DNA of 64,000 nucleotides from Panicum virgatum. Taxonomy: Eukaryota > Streptophyta > Magnoliopsida > Poales > Poaceae. This document shows positions 47,836 through 59,599 of the stretch, piece by piece. Position numbers and translations under genes: made by a program. Numbering within the stretch: position 1 is the stretch's first letter; every line of letters starts with the position of its first letter. The stretch lies in contig NC_053141.1 of assembly GCF_016808335.1 (NCBI RefSeq), positions 26,712,261 through 26,776,260 on the forward strand, given 5' to 3'. The notes beneath the pieces are model-generated. The model had not been told where the DNA came from and made no database searches. It saw only the letters and a program-made list of their open reading frames with translations.

Positions 47836-49438
47836 TGTAGCGAAAATGGCCTCTCATGCCATATTTCAATATAATGTTTTGGCGATTGATGACACACGCA
47901 ACACTTGAACTAATGTGTTTGCTTAGATGATATACTCAGGCTTTTAGGTTCAAGTGATGACAAAGAGAAGAGAGGCGAAGCTAGGCCCGAAGGGCCGCCC
48001 CTACGGGGGTTCCGCTACCCGGTTAGCGGACGGGGGTCGAGGGGGAGCCGCCCCTCGCGGGTCTCAGGGCAGCGCCCTGAAACCTAAAAGAAATCAAGTC
48101 ACCGGTTGAACCGACGCCAAGCAAATTACACACGTCGGTGCATTGACTTGAGCACGTCTGGGAGTTTTAGTATCACCGGTTAAACCGACGTAAGGCAAAA
48201 TGTACTCATCGGTGCAATGACAGAGATGGCCTGCGGGCTAGGGTTTGGCACCGGATGAACCGACGATAGCAAGTTTGAATACGTCGGTGCAATGGCAGAA
48301 GCAGTCCAAGAAAAATGCATACATCGGATGAACCGATGATGCACCGGTTAATAGCGTCGGTGCAGTTGTCCAGAGAGTTTGTTTTTCAAGGATCAGAGGA
48401 CAGTTGCACTCACCGGTTAAACCGACGCTAATATTACATACACCGGTCGATTGCGTCGGTTGATTGCCCGTACACGTAACGGCTAGTTTTCAGTGGGCAG
48501 TTTAGTATCACCGGTTAAACCGACGATGGCGATTTGGGGAGCATCGGATTAACCGGCGTTAAGCGTTTTTCTGGCAGCTTTTCTCCAACGGCTATATTTG
48601 CTTGTGCTGCCTATATATACCCCCAAGGCCGGGTCATTTGAGAGTGCTGGAGTTCAAAGAAGTATACTAGAGCTAAAGATCATCTCCAACCACCATAGAG
48701 CTTCATTGTACATCATATAGGCTTAAGCACACTTGTTAGAGTGCTTAGTGCTTTATTAGGGATTAGTTCTTGCGAGAGCTCCCTTGAGAGAAGTCTTGCT
48801 GCGGCAAGCAAACACTTGTACTCGTCGTGTGACCCTCCGACTTGGTGTGGAGTGGCAACGACACTTTGTGCGGGGAAGGAGGCCCCTACTTGGTGTTAAA
48901 GCTCCAAGATAGTGAAGACGGTGCCGTGGTGACGCTTCGAGATAGACGGTGGCGGTGACCTCGTCTTTGTGACTTGGTGTCACTTAGCCTTTGCTTGTCG
49001 GGAGCCTTGGAGGCGTGGCAAGACGGTGATCAAGCGAAGAGACTCGGTATCACACTTGTTCTTTGTGAGCAAGTGGCCGTGGACGTAGGGAGGGACTTTG
49101 GTGTCCTAACCGAACCACGTTAAATCGTGTGTCTTGGTGTCTTCACGGGAGTTTGCATATCCTCTCCCTTACCGCTTTACTTACCGCATTACGTTTCCGC
49201 ATTTACTCTTTCTTGCTTACCTTTACTTTCCTAGTTAGTTTGATTAGGATTGGCTATAGGTTGCAAGTCTTTTGGGGTAAGTAGAGGGTAGCATAGATAA
49301 ACCTTAGTCATAACTAGCATATGTAGGACGTGTTAGGTTTATCTTATGCAATTAGATTGAGCCCTAGGATAGAAAAGCGATTAGCGACCCTATTCACCCC
49401 CTCCCCCTCTAGGGTCGGACACCCCGGTGATCCTTTCA
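47836..49438 (+). repeat. 3' LTR of the Sirevirus-like element
   Basis: Complete LTR of 1603 bp, TGTAGCG to TTTCA. Repeated ACCGGTT/AACCGACG words lie at 48095-48560 and a TATATATA box at 48612-48619. It aligns end to end with the solo LTR at 31811-33330. Confidence 0.9.
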
Positions 49439-49443
49439 TCCTT

Positions 49444-49995
49444 ACGAACAGATGCTTTTGCTTTATATCATCCAAAGGCTATCTGGGTTTTCAAGTACCA
49501 AGCTGAGGAAGTGATTTTCATTTTGCATCTATAGGAAACTGAATTTATGATAATTAGTTTTCCTTCTATGAAACAAGTACAATCTACACACACATTCACT
49601 CGATAGCATTTCTTCAAACAACAATTTGGTTTAATTGTTGAGGAAGGGAAAAATCCTACGCACTATTGGGGGAATTGTTTGCTGGATAACCTACCACTAA
49701 TGAGCAAGTACCGTGTGCATCCTTTACCGTCGAACTAATTGTATGCCAATAAATATTTGACTTGCAGGAATGAGGAAAATTTACATAAGCATCATTTAGA
49801 ATTTCCCAATTAAGTTAGTAAATATTTTCAAAACTTTGTGTTAGGAGGCTAGAAATAAAGAATAGAAGACGAAGTCAAAATTCTACAAATTTTGTAGGTG
49901 AACAGTGCATTCAAATTTAGTAGAACCCAAAATGAGATATTGTGCTCAAGTAAAAGGAGTAGGCATCAAAGCATCTAGGTAGGAATTTGGTCAGG
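49444..49995. other. Spacer, no gene supported
   Basis: This is the right flank of the Sirevirus insertion. Short open blocks exist, but stops interrupt them and no domain is recognised. Confidence 0.4.
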
Positions 49996-50891
49996 TGTTA
50001 TTAACTTGTACTAAAATTTGAAATTTCTATTGACACTCAAAATTGGCACAGTTAAGGTTTGCTGGACAGTCTGGGCGGACCGGTCAGATCTATCATGGAA
50101 ACTGGTCAGACTGGTCAAGATAGTTTTGTCAAATTGGCCATTGGACTTTACCATTGCGTAGATCTCGTCGAGGCAATCAAAATGCATATACAGAACGTCT
50201 AATTTGGACTCCGAATGAGGAAGTTATGCCTCTCGGAAGATCTGCACCCTGTTTCTGACCAGTCCAGGGCGGTCAGACCGGTTCGTAGACTGGTTAGACC
50301 AGTCCGAAATGTTAAATCCGAGTTAGGAGTTGTATTTTGACATGGGATTTGTAAAAGGTTTCGACTCCTAATAGGTACAGACCACCCCACCATATAAATA
50401 TAAAGGGTTACGGCCGATTGATACACACCCAATCGAATCTATCAACTTTGCATCTACTTTTTACCTCTCCAAACTCTAATTCTCTTCCAACCTCGACATG
50501 TTGTTCGTCTACTGATTTCCACAACCAGAGATGGCGTCTTAATGCTTGCTGGTCAACGTAGGGCACGTCCGGCGATGTTCACACCCGGATGGGGTCCCTC
50601 CCAGGTGAGAGCTTCGACAGCCTTTGCTAGTTTGCTCGTAAACTAGTCGCTCTTCGTCACGTAAGCACATTAGTTATTCTTTGCTGGTTTGATCGTAAAC
50701 CTCGCCGTCTTTCACCATGTAAGTGTGATAGTCATCCCTCGAGACGACTGATTCCGACAGAAACCCTAGAAAGCGGTCTGACCGGTTTGCTCAACCGGTC
50801 TGACCGGTCTACGCAGCCTCGCTGCTCTTTGGTTCGTTTGCAACTCGCATGTTCATGTGCTCTCGTGTGTTGGCCAAAACCTCCGTCAACA
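49996..50891 (+). repeat. LTR-like sequence with GGTCAGACCGGT motifs
   Basis: Many copies of GGTCAGACCGGT-like words lie at 50070-50130, 50260-50310 and 50770-50815. A TATAAATA box is at about 50393, and the end CTCCGTCAACA resembles the fragment ending at 5957. The boundaries are tentative: TGTTA at 49996 would be the start, but no target duplication matches. Confidence 0.55.
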
Positions 50892-51282
50892 ATGTCATCC
50901 TAGGATATTGAATATATTTTTGATATTTTTTTTGAGGGAAATATATTTTTGATCTCATCAAGCTTAGTGACTCTAGTTCGCACAATGAATTATAAAATTC
51001 ACATCTAACAAGCAAAAGGCAATGAAATTCAATTTGTTTGGAATTCACAGCATCAATGCAACGCTAAGATGATTAAAATACTCATGCCCATGAGTCATGA
51101 ACCTCAAGCTTGTGGTATCTTTTACACTACTAGAAGACCGGAGTGATCCAGAGTACCTGCTCCACCTGAAGAAGGGGCCTCCTACCACGTCAGGGATTGC
51201 ACCTCCTTTTGCTTGCCATGTCTGATCGGTCTCAAACGCCAAACAAGTAGTGCATTAAAGATGAAAGAGGAAATCAGTTCGC

Positions 51283-51561
51283 CTAAAAAAAGAGAGGAAA
51301 TCGAATGATTGCATGGAGCAGCAGAGTATGGATGTTTATAGCCATCTGTTCTACTTCTCTAAATGTTCTTCTGTCTTCTTGATTCCAATACAAATGTGGA
51401 TACTGAGGGTTGAAATTGGGAGGGTATTGTGGTGGTGGATAATTCATAGGGTATTGAGTTGGAAGGAAATGGTGCTGCTGCTGACTAATTTGATTTTGTG
51501 GCTCACCATTTCTGATTGCAGAATTCAAGAGATTTGACAAAGAAGAGGAAGTGTTCTCCAT
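51283..51561 (-). pseudogene. PIF/Harbinger ORF1 N-terminal fragment
   Basis: From the ATG at 51561 the frame gives SSSLSNLLNS and then a Gln-, Asn-, Pro- and Tyr-rich region (PPPQYPPNFNPQYPHLYW). This is typical of the start of Myb/SANT-like ORF1 proteins of plant PIF/Harbinger elements. The DNA-binding domain itself is missing and the frame then runs into unrelated sequence. Confidence 0.6.
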
Positions 51562-51901
51562 GACTACAATACGAGAGCAATAGATTTGTATGCTCATGTA
51601 TATGGTCTCTGTGTATATATATAGCACTTTGGTCTAGATGAGCCAACGGTAAAATTCTTGTGACCGTTGAATGTAGTTGTTGGCTGCATGCAGGGAGATA
51701 GAGTCAGGTTTCAACTGCCTACTGTTGCTACAGTAGATATATGTTTTTTTACTCTTTGGGCACCGGTGAATGTAGATGCCTCGCTTCCTATTTTCTAGGC
51801 ATCACTTTGAGTTAGCTTCACTAGCTGCAGTAGGTGGAGTGATGCCCAAACCTTCTCTCTCATGTTTGGGCATCACTCTAGGCACAACACTGTGGAGGGC
51901 C
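51283..51901 (-). mobile_element. PIF/Harbinger element, 5' end only
   Basis: On the minus strand the element would begin GGCCCTCCACAGTGTTGTGC at 51901, next to TAA (51902-51904), the usual 3-bp Harbinger target. A 15-bp perfect hairpin (GAGTGATGCCCAAAC and its complement, about 51838-51879) lies close to the end. A TATATATATA box at 51613-51623 precedes the ORF1 ATG. The other end and the transposase are absent. Confidence 0.6.
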
Positions 51902-51998
51902 TAATAGGCCAAGACAGAATTACAGAAGCAGCTCGTGGTAAAGCAATCCTTCAGACTAGACGACAAAATGTTCAACCTTGCAGAAACACCAAGGCAAG

Positions 51999-53728
51999 AT
52001 GGTCGAAACATTGGAAATCAGAATCGATTTTGTTGACAGCCTGATTCATCATCTCGATAATTGGATTGATTTTGCTGTGTCGTCACGGGCAAAGAACCTA
52101 ACTTTGGATCTGAAGCCCCCGAAATTTCGGGAGCGTAACGACCACTATGTGTTTCCTTTCAAACTTTTAGACGACGGAAGTGTAACACGTCTGCAGCATA
52201 TGCAGCTTAGCTTTGTATTTCTGAAACTACCTTCTCAATTCAGTGGTTTTCCAAATCTAAGAAATCTTTACATACAAGTGGTACAGGCCAGCAGAAAGGA
52301 TCTTGAACATGTCCTGTCCCACTGTTGTAAACTTGAGTGGCTACGGATAGACAGATGCAATCTCAACGATGAACTAACGGTGGATGGTCTGTTACCCCAT
52401 CTCCTCTACTTGTATGTTGAGCACTGCAAATTAACAAGGATAAAATTCCATGCTGTGAATCTAGCCACCTTCAAATACGAAGGAGAGTTTATACCAATCG
52501 ACCTCAGCTACTCTTCCAAGCTGCAAAATGCATATTTTAGGTTGAACGAGGCAGTTTTTCGGAAAGTTCTCATATCACTTCTGAAGGGCCTTCCGAATGT
52601 ACAATGTCTGACTTTGCGTATTGGGTGGCAACATCTTGAGGTAGTCTCCTGGAAGATCCATATGGTTACCATTTGACATATCTAACATACTTTTCTTGTG
52701 CAGTAATTTTTTTTTTGTGTTTTCGTTTTTTTCAGAAGCAATGGTTGTGGGATAACCCATTGAAGTTTCATCATCTCAGGCACTTGCAGTTATTCATGTT
52801 TTCACATTTCGAACATGTTGACAAGATTCTTTATTTAATATCATTTCTGAGAGCCACGCCATTCATTGAGAAGCTGGAGGTCCATGTAAGTGGCATATGC
52901 TACATTCCAATGTTTAATACGATGTCTTTTTTGCCTTTGTTTTACTGGAGTCCTGCTTTCACATACATCGAACTGCTTAAAGTGTCACATGTTGTCCTCT
53001 TTCCAGTTTATCCTATACCCTAAAGATTACATAATTTTTTTTATATATTGGGTTGCATATACCTACTAGTTCAATCCAAATGCTTATATTCCGAGTGGGA
53101 CAAAATCGTTTGGGATAGGCTCGCCCTAGCATCTGAGTGAATGTTCCCTTGGGGAACCATTCCATCCTACCGCTACTCAACCAAACACCATTAGGAGTGG
53201 AGCTGCTCGAACTCATTCCCTCTCATCGCCAACCGAATGATATCTTATACACGCAACATCATCATCATCATCATGCAAATGTTTTTAACAGCCTGCTAAC
53301 TATTAGTAGAATAATATGTCATAACAATTGTTCAAACATCATAGGCTAAAAATACTCAGACATTGCTGATTGTCAGTGAGACACGAGTAACACTATTCTG
53401 TTGATGCCTGCAGTACACTGGCTTCGCCTTATGGTTGGCCGATGTAGGCCCTCGCCGACAGGACTTTGGGCAATGTAAATACCTTTATTTGAAGGACATG
53501 TGGATCACTGGATTCAAAGCAGCAAGGGGGCAACTCGAGTTTCTTTTGCACGTCGTGGAAAATGCGCCTGCGCTGGAGGCCATAACCGTAGATACCAAAC
53601 AACGGCATTGTACGGACTTTTCGCCATATATAGACAGGGGACCACCCTTTGAGGAGGCAAGGAGGATCGCCAAAGCTTCCTTGAGTACAACATCACTCCC
53701 GCAGAATGCCAGGCTCCGTGTGATTTAA
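51999..53728 (+). CDS. LRR/FBD-domain protein, F-box missing
   Basis: Three exons, 51999-52640, 52736-52885 and 53414-53728, join in phase 0 with GT-AG introns; about 368 residues. The first two exons carry the plant-type LRR region of F-box/FBD proteins (NLTLDLKPPKF, LKLPSQFSGFPNLRNLYIQ, LEWLRIDRCNL). The last exon is the FBD domain (FLLHVVENAPALEAITVD, RRIAKASL). The usual 40-residue F-box and following about 100 residues are absent: the frame opens only at about 51960, right after the Harbinger end. With no F-box it could not join an SCF ubiquitin ligase in the normal way, so it is probably a truncated gene or a pseudogene. The frame is otherwise undamaged, so recent truncation or continued use is possible. 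A (ATC)n microsatellite lies in intron 2 near 53255. Confidence 0.8.
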
Positions 53729-55138
53729 ATTCAGTTAGAAAGCTGGACCGGCAGGGAAATCTTTCTTCAGTTTTCCAAAGCTGCAGCTCGTCCTTTGCAA
53801 AGTATAAATTCTGTAATGGGCATGCATATACTTAGGTTCACTATGTAAAAAGGCGACAGTGGGCAATGAGTTGGATTTTCAGGTCTAGTGTTACGAGATG
53901 GTGACAGAGACTTGTACTCTTAAACAGTTCCATTTCCTTGTACTAGCAGGGAAACAGTTCTATAGTATAAACTTTAGATGCCGTATTGCAAAACTAATTG
54001 CGGAACGCCGGGACTAAACTGCGAGACGAATCTAATGTGGGTAATTAATATACTGCGAGACAAATCTAATGTGGGACCAAACAGGCCCGGCCCTAAATGA
54101 TATTCTGAAGTAATGTTTAGCTTATTGCTAGAGTACATGAATTTCAGTATTTGTTTCGAACTGTTTGATGTGCCATAAGTCATCGACTTGTCCAGTATAA
54201 AGTGATTGCCCAGAGGGTTCAAGATTCCTACGGTGACTCAGACAGGTCCCTTGAATTTTAGAACCCACCCCCCCCCCCCCCCCCCGGCTCACCATGGAAG
54301 CAACAACCATAAACGGCCATGAAACATTACAGACCCCTCCTAAATGATTCATAACTTAAATATAAGATATATTACAGTAACATCTAAGATGATACTATGG
54401 AGTTACAGATACTATCCATGTCAACTTTTTTATTAGGATTGTTTGTTGGAGTTTTTTTTTATATAAGAAGACACGAAAAGGTGAAATTGACATGCTCCCG
54501 TTCTAGTTTGATTAGGATTGTTTGTTGGAGTTTTTTTTTTTGTACATGCTTAAGTTCTCATCTGTTTGATGAACGGCCACGCCTAGCGAGTAGCGACTCT
54601 TGCCTACATGCACTTTATTTCCATTCTAAAAACGTGCGTTCACACATGTTTAATATGGATGCGTCCAACAGCGAAGCCAAGTTATTTTAGGACGGCGGTC
54701 GCCAAACCGTAATCCAACAGCATTGTCATTGGCTGGCAACGCTTAATTAAGAAAAGATCCTTGTGTCACATGCCATCCAAGCAGCTAGCCTCTCCTCTGT
54801 GAATCATCAGATGATCTCCTGGCTTTGCCGTTTACACAATTGGAGCATCTGCTCCTTGTTTATACGTAGTACGGATGATGCTAAGAGCTAGCGTGATTTT
54901 TATAGGCAGCAAAGACAGATGGACACAATGGGATCTGCTGGCTCTCTAGGCCTGCGTCTCGTCGCCGTCTCGCTCCATGCGTGAAGAGGCCAGCGTCCCA
55001 ATCTCAAATCCAGTTTGATATGAAACCGCCCTGCCGTCGTGGGAGCTGCAAGATCGCGCGCGCCCTGCTGCAGCCGTGCTCCACGGCCGCCGCCGGTGCC
55101 GGAATCCGATCTCATCATCAAGCGGCGGCTCGGAGGCA
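53729..55138. other. Spacer with MITE remnant, poly-C and direct repeats
   Basis: 53980-54095 has the words GAGACGAATCTAATGTGGG and GGGACCAAACAGGCCC of common grass MITEs, partly duplicated. An 18-bp C run is at 54268-54285. AGGATTGTTTGTTGGAGTTT occurs twice (about 54437 and 54513). The last 250 bp are the leader of the next gene, with a TTTTATAGGC TATA-like box near 54897. Confidence 0.5.
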
Positions 55139-56068
55139 ATGCAGGCCAGCGTCGCGGTCGCCGAGGCGCTCGAGGCCGGAAGCCTCACGCCCCTGCCCGT
55201 CGCTGGTGGCGCCGACTTCGCGGCCGCTGCCCTCGCCGTGGCCATCGCCGCGGTCGCCGCCGCGGCGTCGTTCGTGCTCATCTCCTTCGAGGCCCGCGCG
55301 GGGCAGGGCCGCCTGCGCCGCGTCCTCGACCTCGGACCGTCGCCCCGGGGCCCCCGACTGCTGCTCGCCTTCTTCGCGGGGCTCATGGCCGCCGCCGAGG
55401 CGCTCCGCCTCCCTTTCTTCCGGGGCGCCGTGCTCCCGCCGCGCCGCCACGTCATGCCGTGCCTCGCGTACCCGCTCGTCGCGCACGGAATCGCCGAGCC
55501 GGGGATGCTCGCCTGCGTGCTCCTGCTGCTGCGCGCGTCCGTCGGCGCGGCGCGGCTGCCGGCGGCCGCCATCGCCGTGCCGTTCGCCTGCCTGCCTTTC
55601 CTCACCGCGCACGTGCTCGTCCTCGCCACGCCGGCCACCGTCGTCGCGTACCCGGGCCAGCTCGCGCACGCCGCGGACGGCGCCGGGCACTGCGCGTACC
55701 CGGCGTACGCCGCCACGCTGCTCCTGGCGCTCGTCGCGCTTTACATGCCGCTCCTCGCCACCGCGTGCTGGGACGTGGCCGCCGTCGCCATCAACCGGCG
55801 GCTGCGCGCGAGGGCGTACGCGCTCGTCACGTTCGCCGTCCTTCCGCTGCCCGTGCAGGTGCTGGCGCTCGGGCTGACCTCCGTGTGGGACATGCACCAG
55901 TACACGTCCCCGACGATCGGCCTCATTGGGTTCCTCGCGGTGGCGGTGGCCGCCGAGACCACCATTGTCGTCCTCGTGATGCTGCCGCTTCACGACGCGC
56001 TTGTCCTTGTCGACGAGCCACCGGTGGTGACGGCCGGCAACGAGGACGCCCGTGACGTCACCAGATGA
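55139..56068 (+). CDS. Seven-helix integral membrane protein, function unknown
   Basis: Single exon, 309 residues, very GC-rich. The ATG at 55139 is the first in this frame after a non-ATG-opened stretch. Seven hydrophobic segments can be marked: residues about 26-49, 70-95, 105-130, 138-165, 185-210, 222-245 and 262-287, with short, Arg-containing loops (FEARAGQGRLRR, INRRLRARA). The C terminus is short and acidic. Length and topology resemble small plant families of predicted 7-TM proteins, but I cannot name it or assign a ligand or partner. The downstream 200 bp look like a normal AT-rich 3' region. The 3' flank from 56266 onward was copied to 62347. Confidence 0.8.
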   Translation: MQASVAVAEALEAGSLTPLPVAGGADFAAAALAVAIAAVAAAASFVLISFEARAGQGRLRRVLDLGPSPRGPRLLLAFFAGLMAAAEALRLPFFRGAVLPPRRHVMPCLAYPLVAHGIAEPGMLACVLLLLRASVGAARLPAAAIAVPFACLPFLTAHVLVLATPATVVAYPGQLAHAADGAGHCAYPAYAATLLLALVALYMPLLATACWDVAAVAINRRLRARAYALVTFAVLPLPVQVLALGLTSVWDMHQYTSPTIGLIGFLAVAVAAETTIVVLVMLPLHDALVLVDEPPVVTAGNEDARDVTR

Positions 56069-56265
56069 CAAGGGCGCAATTGCTGTGACCTATCTCCGGC
56101 TAGCTCCATACATGTTCACGAGTCAGGGCTCTCTAGCAGGGATTTGTAGAGAAGCTGTAATATAATAGGGTTATTTTGTGACGTACTTTTATGTATGTAA
56201 ATATCAATTGTACATTTTGGTAGTCTGCAATAAGAGATAATTAAAAAGTAGTATTTGCTATATGC

Positions 56266-56970
56266 ATGCCTGGTGCCTGCTGCTTGTTTGGATATTCATG
56301 CGTTGACATATTTTCATGAGTTTGAGTTTATCCTCTGTCATAAAAAGTTAATCTACCAATTATCTAACCAAATTATTAAAATTATATAGTTTGTGTTTAT
56401 CTTCTATCATAAAAAGTGTAATAAAATTGAAATAAAATCTACTTGGAGCTGCCCAAACATTTTTGTTCTTACATCCAAACATTACATATCCAATAGATTT
56501 TTGATAGAATACCAATCGCACCAAATTTTTAGGAACATTTATTTCTCTAAGTGGAACATTTTATTTTATAACTGGGAATATTTTTTCTTAGCTAGAACTT
56601 TGCAAATCCGACTGAAAGGATTGGGTGCTCTAGCCTAAGAGGAGGGGGGTGAATTAGACACTCTAAAAAACTTAGACCTATGGCTCCAACTAGTTTGCAC
56701 AAAATTTAAACTAAAACAAGCTATCTAGATGTGCAACTAAGGTTATTCTAGTGTGAAACCCCTATCCTAAAAGAGTTTAGCAACCTATAGCCTTCCCAAT
56801 CAAGAAAATACTCTATGAAAGTAAAGGCATACAAATTGCTAGTAAAAAATGCGGAAGATTAAAGAGCGGGATAGGAGATAGCAAACTCTTGACGCGGGTG
56901 TTTATCCCGTGGTTCGGTTAGCCACAAAGGCACACCTACATCCACGTTGTTGTAGCACTCACTAAGAGTA
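56266..56970 (+). repeat. Segmental duplication, source copy
   Basis: Identical by eye to 62347-63051 (offset 6081). It spans 342 bp of unique gene flank, the TSD CCGAC and the first about 358 bp of the minus-strand solo LTR. To the right of it the two LTRs differ at the level expected of old family members. The identical 81-residue frames inside both copies are not genes. Confidence 0.9.
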
Positions 56971-58066
56971 TTGCTACTCGGCCACCAAGTCTCTTCCGTG
57001 AACACAATCACGGTCACCTTGGCCCCGGGTTCCACTAAGGAGCTTCTCCACAAAGGATGGGGGTCTCCACGTCCCCCGCACAAAGATGTCGTCGCCGCTC
57101 AACACCAAGTCGGAGGGTCGATGACGTTGCCGGCGAGCTTCACAGCTCCAAGGGGCCGGCGCACCAAGCTCTTCTTTTGGTTCACTAAAGAACCACAGCA
57201 CAAAGGCTCAAGGCCTTGCAATCTCACTCACTAAGAGCTAATCTAGCACTCACACTTTACAAGGCTAGTGATAAAAGCTAAGGATATGATCAATGGGCTC
57301 TTGTATGGCTTGGAGATGATCTTGGGTGTGTGTGTGACTTCTAGCAACTCCATCAAACTTCAAATGGCCAGGGGATGCCATATATATAGGCCTCCATGTC
57401 ATGGAGCCGTTGCTCCAACGGTTAGCAGAAATCTGCGTACCATCGGATGAACCGATGCCTCTGGCTAGGGTAGCGTCGGTTCATCCAGTCACTCTAAGAC
57501 CCGAAGTAGCCGTTGAACTCCTGACAACTGACACAGTGACCACCGGTTGGACCGATGCTTAGCCGTCGGTTAAACCGGTCACTCATAGCACTCAACTAGC
57601 CGTTGGCCCTCTTCTCTTCTGCTGACGTCATTACACCGATGGTATGCACCGATGCTTAACCGGTTCAACCGGTGCTGAAGACTTGGCTCCTGCGCGCTTG
57701 ACATCGTCTCTGGAACATGGTACGTTGAATGCACCGATGCCTATCTTGAAGCCGTCGGTTCAACCGGTGCTTCACTTGATCTTCACATGATCTCCAGAGG
57801 CGCACAGACTTGTGCCAATAGCCAGGCCGTCGGATCATCTGACAATCATCGGATGCACCGATGCCTATAGCATCGGTTCTTCCGGTGCTACTGTTTTCAG
57901 TAGAACTCGTCCAATTTAGCGTTTCTTTGAGTTTTTTCTTCGTGTTTTGCTTTGCATGGCCGATCTAGAAATGTTCACTTAACAATACCATTAGTCCCAT
58001 TGATTGCGTTGTCATTCGATCACCAAAATCACTCGAAATGACATAAATGGTGCCAGTTTCGTTAGA
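56613..58066 (-). mobile_element. Sirevirus-like solo LTR, minus strand, 1454 bp
   Basis: Flanked by CCGAC at 56608-56612 and 58067-58071. On the minus strand it ends in CCTTTCA and shows the order of blocks seen in the plus-strand LTRs: the ACCGGTT-type palindromic words at about 57430-57890 and a TATATATA box near 57380. It belongs to a subfamily different from the 31811 and 47836 copies. Confidence 0.9.
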
Positions 58067-58071
58067 CCGAC

Positions 58072-58579
58072 ATATTTTTTTCACAAGAAATCTGTATTTT
58101 TTATCAACTTTAGTGGCGACAAAAGTTCTCATGAACATTTTGTTCGTTCAGTTGGAACATTTTGTTTTATTGCTAAAACATTTATTGTTAGACTGGAGCA
58201 CTGCAAATCCTAAGTAGTTTTGTTAGAAAATCAGTCGCCCCTGATTTTGATGGGCATTCATTTCTCTACCTAGAACACTCTATTTGATTACCAGCACATC
58301 TTTTTCTGATTCGAAATTTCAAACAAATCTGATGATTTTTTACTAAGAACTGTCATCAACATATAAACAGCGTTTCCCATGAATAATTAAAGAGTGTACA
58401 TAAAAGTTAGTGTTTGTATTTTAGAATTGAACAGAGTGCCCCCAACACGTTTTAAGATAAAAGAATCTCTTAAAAGGCAAATAAATTCTGTAAACATTTT
58501 TTTTTTCTAAAGTGAGGTCAATTTTTTTGTCAAGTTACTTGGCTGAAATGAATGTCCTTATTTACGAAGCCGTGTTTCG
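58072..58579. other. AT-rich spacer
   Basis: No gene. Words such as GAACATTTTGTTC and GGAACATTTTGTTTTATTGC resemble 56480-56600 on the other side of the solo LTR, so both flanks probably belong to one older repeat that the LTR split. Confidence 0.4.
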
Positions 58580-58587
58580 GAATGTGC

Positions 58588-59599
58588 CAGTGGCGGATCC
58601 GGGGGGTGCCCCCCCCCCCCCCCCGAAGCGCCCCTAGGTTTTGGACGCCATGGATTGTAGAAAGGGGGGCTGGAATGTGTTTCTAGAGGTTGAAGACGAT
58701 TTCTCCGCGACTTGGGCCGCGGCTGGAGATGTTGGCCCAGGCGCTCAGCAGCAATCAAAATCCCAATGCCTACCGGCCCAAGCCCAACTTGTATTTTTCT
58801 CAATTTTCGTTGGGCCAACGGCCAACACGGCCTTACTCCTCTAGTCCTCCACAACCATGCCCTGCGGCCGGCGGCTGGCACCTGGGCGCGACGCCGCGAC
58901 AGCAGACGGGATCAAGTGCGGCGGCCGGCAGGACTGCGGGAGCAGGCGCAGCCGAGCGCGGCGCGCGGCCGGGAGCGTGCTGCGGGCGCAGCGGGCGTCC
59001 GGCAGTGGCGCGTGCATGATGGGCAATGGCTGGCAGGCGGCGCCACGGCAGGTGGTTGTGGGGGCGGGCTACGCGGCGGCGTGACGGCCGGCGGATGCCT
59101 GGGCACGCAGACAGCTGCTTGCTGGGCCGCGAGCAACAGAGCAAGGCACAAGGAAGGCAGGCAGCAACAGCAAGGACCAAGGAGCATTGAGCAATCCGAG
59201 GTTTGGATTCTGTACCACCGAGCACCTTTGTAGAAGTAAATTGCAATTTATTTTACTCAATTACTTAGCTTGCTTTTTTACTTTTGCTTGAAGTATCGTA
59301 TATTCATACTATGCATAGATTAGTAGTGCAAATTGTGGGATGTCGAAAAGAATATTATTGGGTTATTTCCAAGCAGCAGTAGTACTCCTATGTCTATCAT
59401 AAAGACATTTGTGTAGCAAAATGGAAGATGATTGGATGAACCACTTGATGATATACTACTCGGAGAAGGAGATATTTAGAAGCATTAGCAATAACAAAAT
59501 TATATTTTTCGGTTAGTTCAGCCCCCTTATTTATGAGGAGATATATATTTATATCGGTTAGTTCAGCCCCCCCTGTTCTAATTCCTGGATCCGCCCCTG
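58588..59599. mobile_element. hAT-type element, 1012 bp, with 8-bp TSD
   Basis: It begins CAGTGGCGGATCCGG and ends CCTGGATCCGCCCCTG, inverted termini with two or three mismatches. GAATGTGC is duplicated exactly at 58580-58587 and 59600-59607. Eight base pairs is the hAT length. No transposase is present. The interior is GC-rich (58860-59140) and then AT-rich, with GGTTAGTTCAGCCCCC repeated near the right end (about 59512 and 59558). Confidence 0.9.

Larger units (their letters stand above)
44953..49438 (+). mobile_element. Sirevirus-like Copia element, large internal deletion
   Basis: The element begins TGTAGCG and ends CCTTTCA, with TCCTT duplicated at 44948-44952 and 49439-49443. The 5' LTR survives only to about 45134 plus a short piece; the primer-binding site and nearly all of gag-pol are gone. 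A short region about 45165-45185 still has the KVWVPK codons often found near the gag end. From 45300 to 47835 the text resembles the long non-coding or env-side part of sireviruses, with repeated AGGGGGAG purine tracts, the last directly before the 3' LTR. The surviving 5' LTR part is identical by eye to the 3' LTR, so insertion was recent. Confidence 0.88.

Noticed and set aside
50892..51240. Short frames between the LTR and the Harbinger fragment
   Set aside because: No domain, no splice logic and AT-rich composition.
55039..56055. 338-residue and 317-residue frames over the seven-helix gene
   Set aside because: Arg- and Pro-rich shadows in other frames and on the opposite strand; only the 55139-56068 frame has membrane segments.
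56393..56638. 81-residue frame repeated identically at 62474-62719
   Set aside because: Identity comes from the segmental duplication; the frame is AT-rich, has no domain and lies in flank/LTR sequence.
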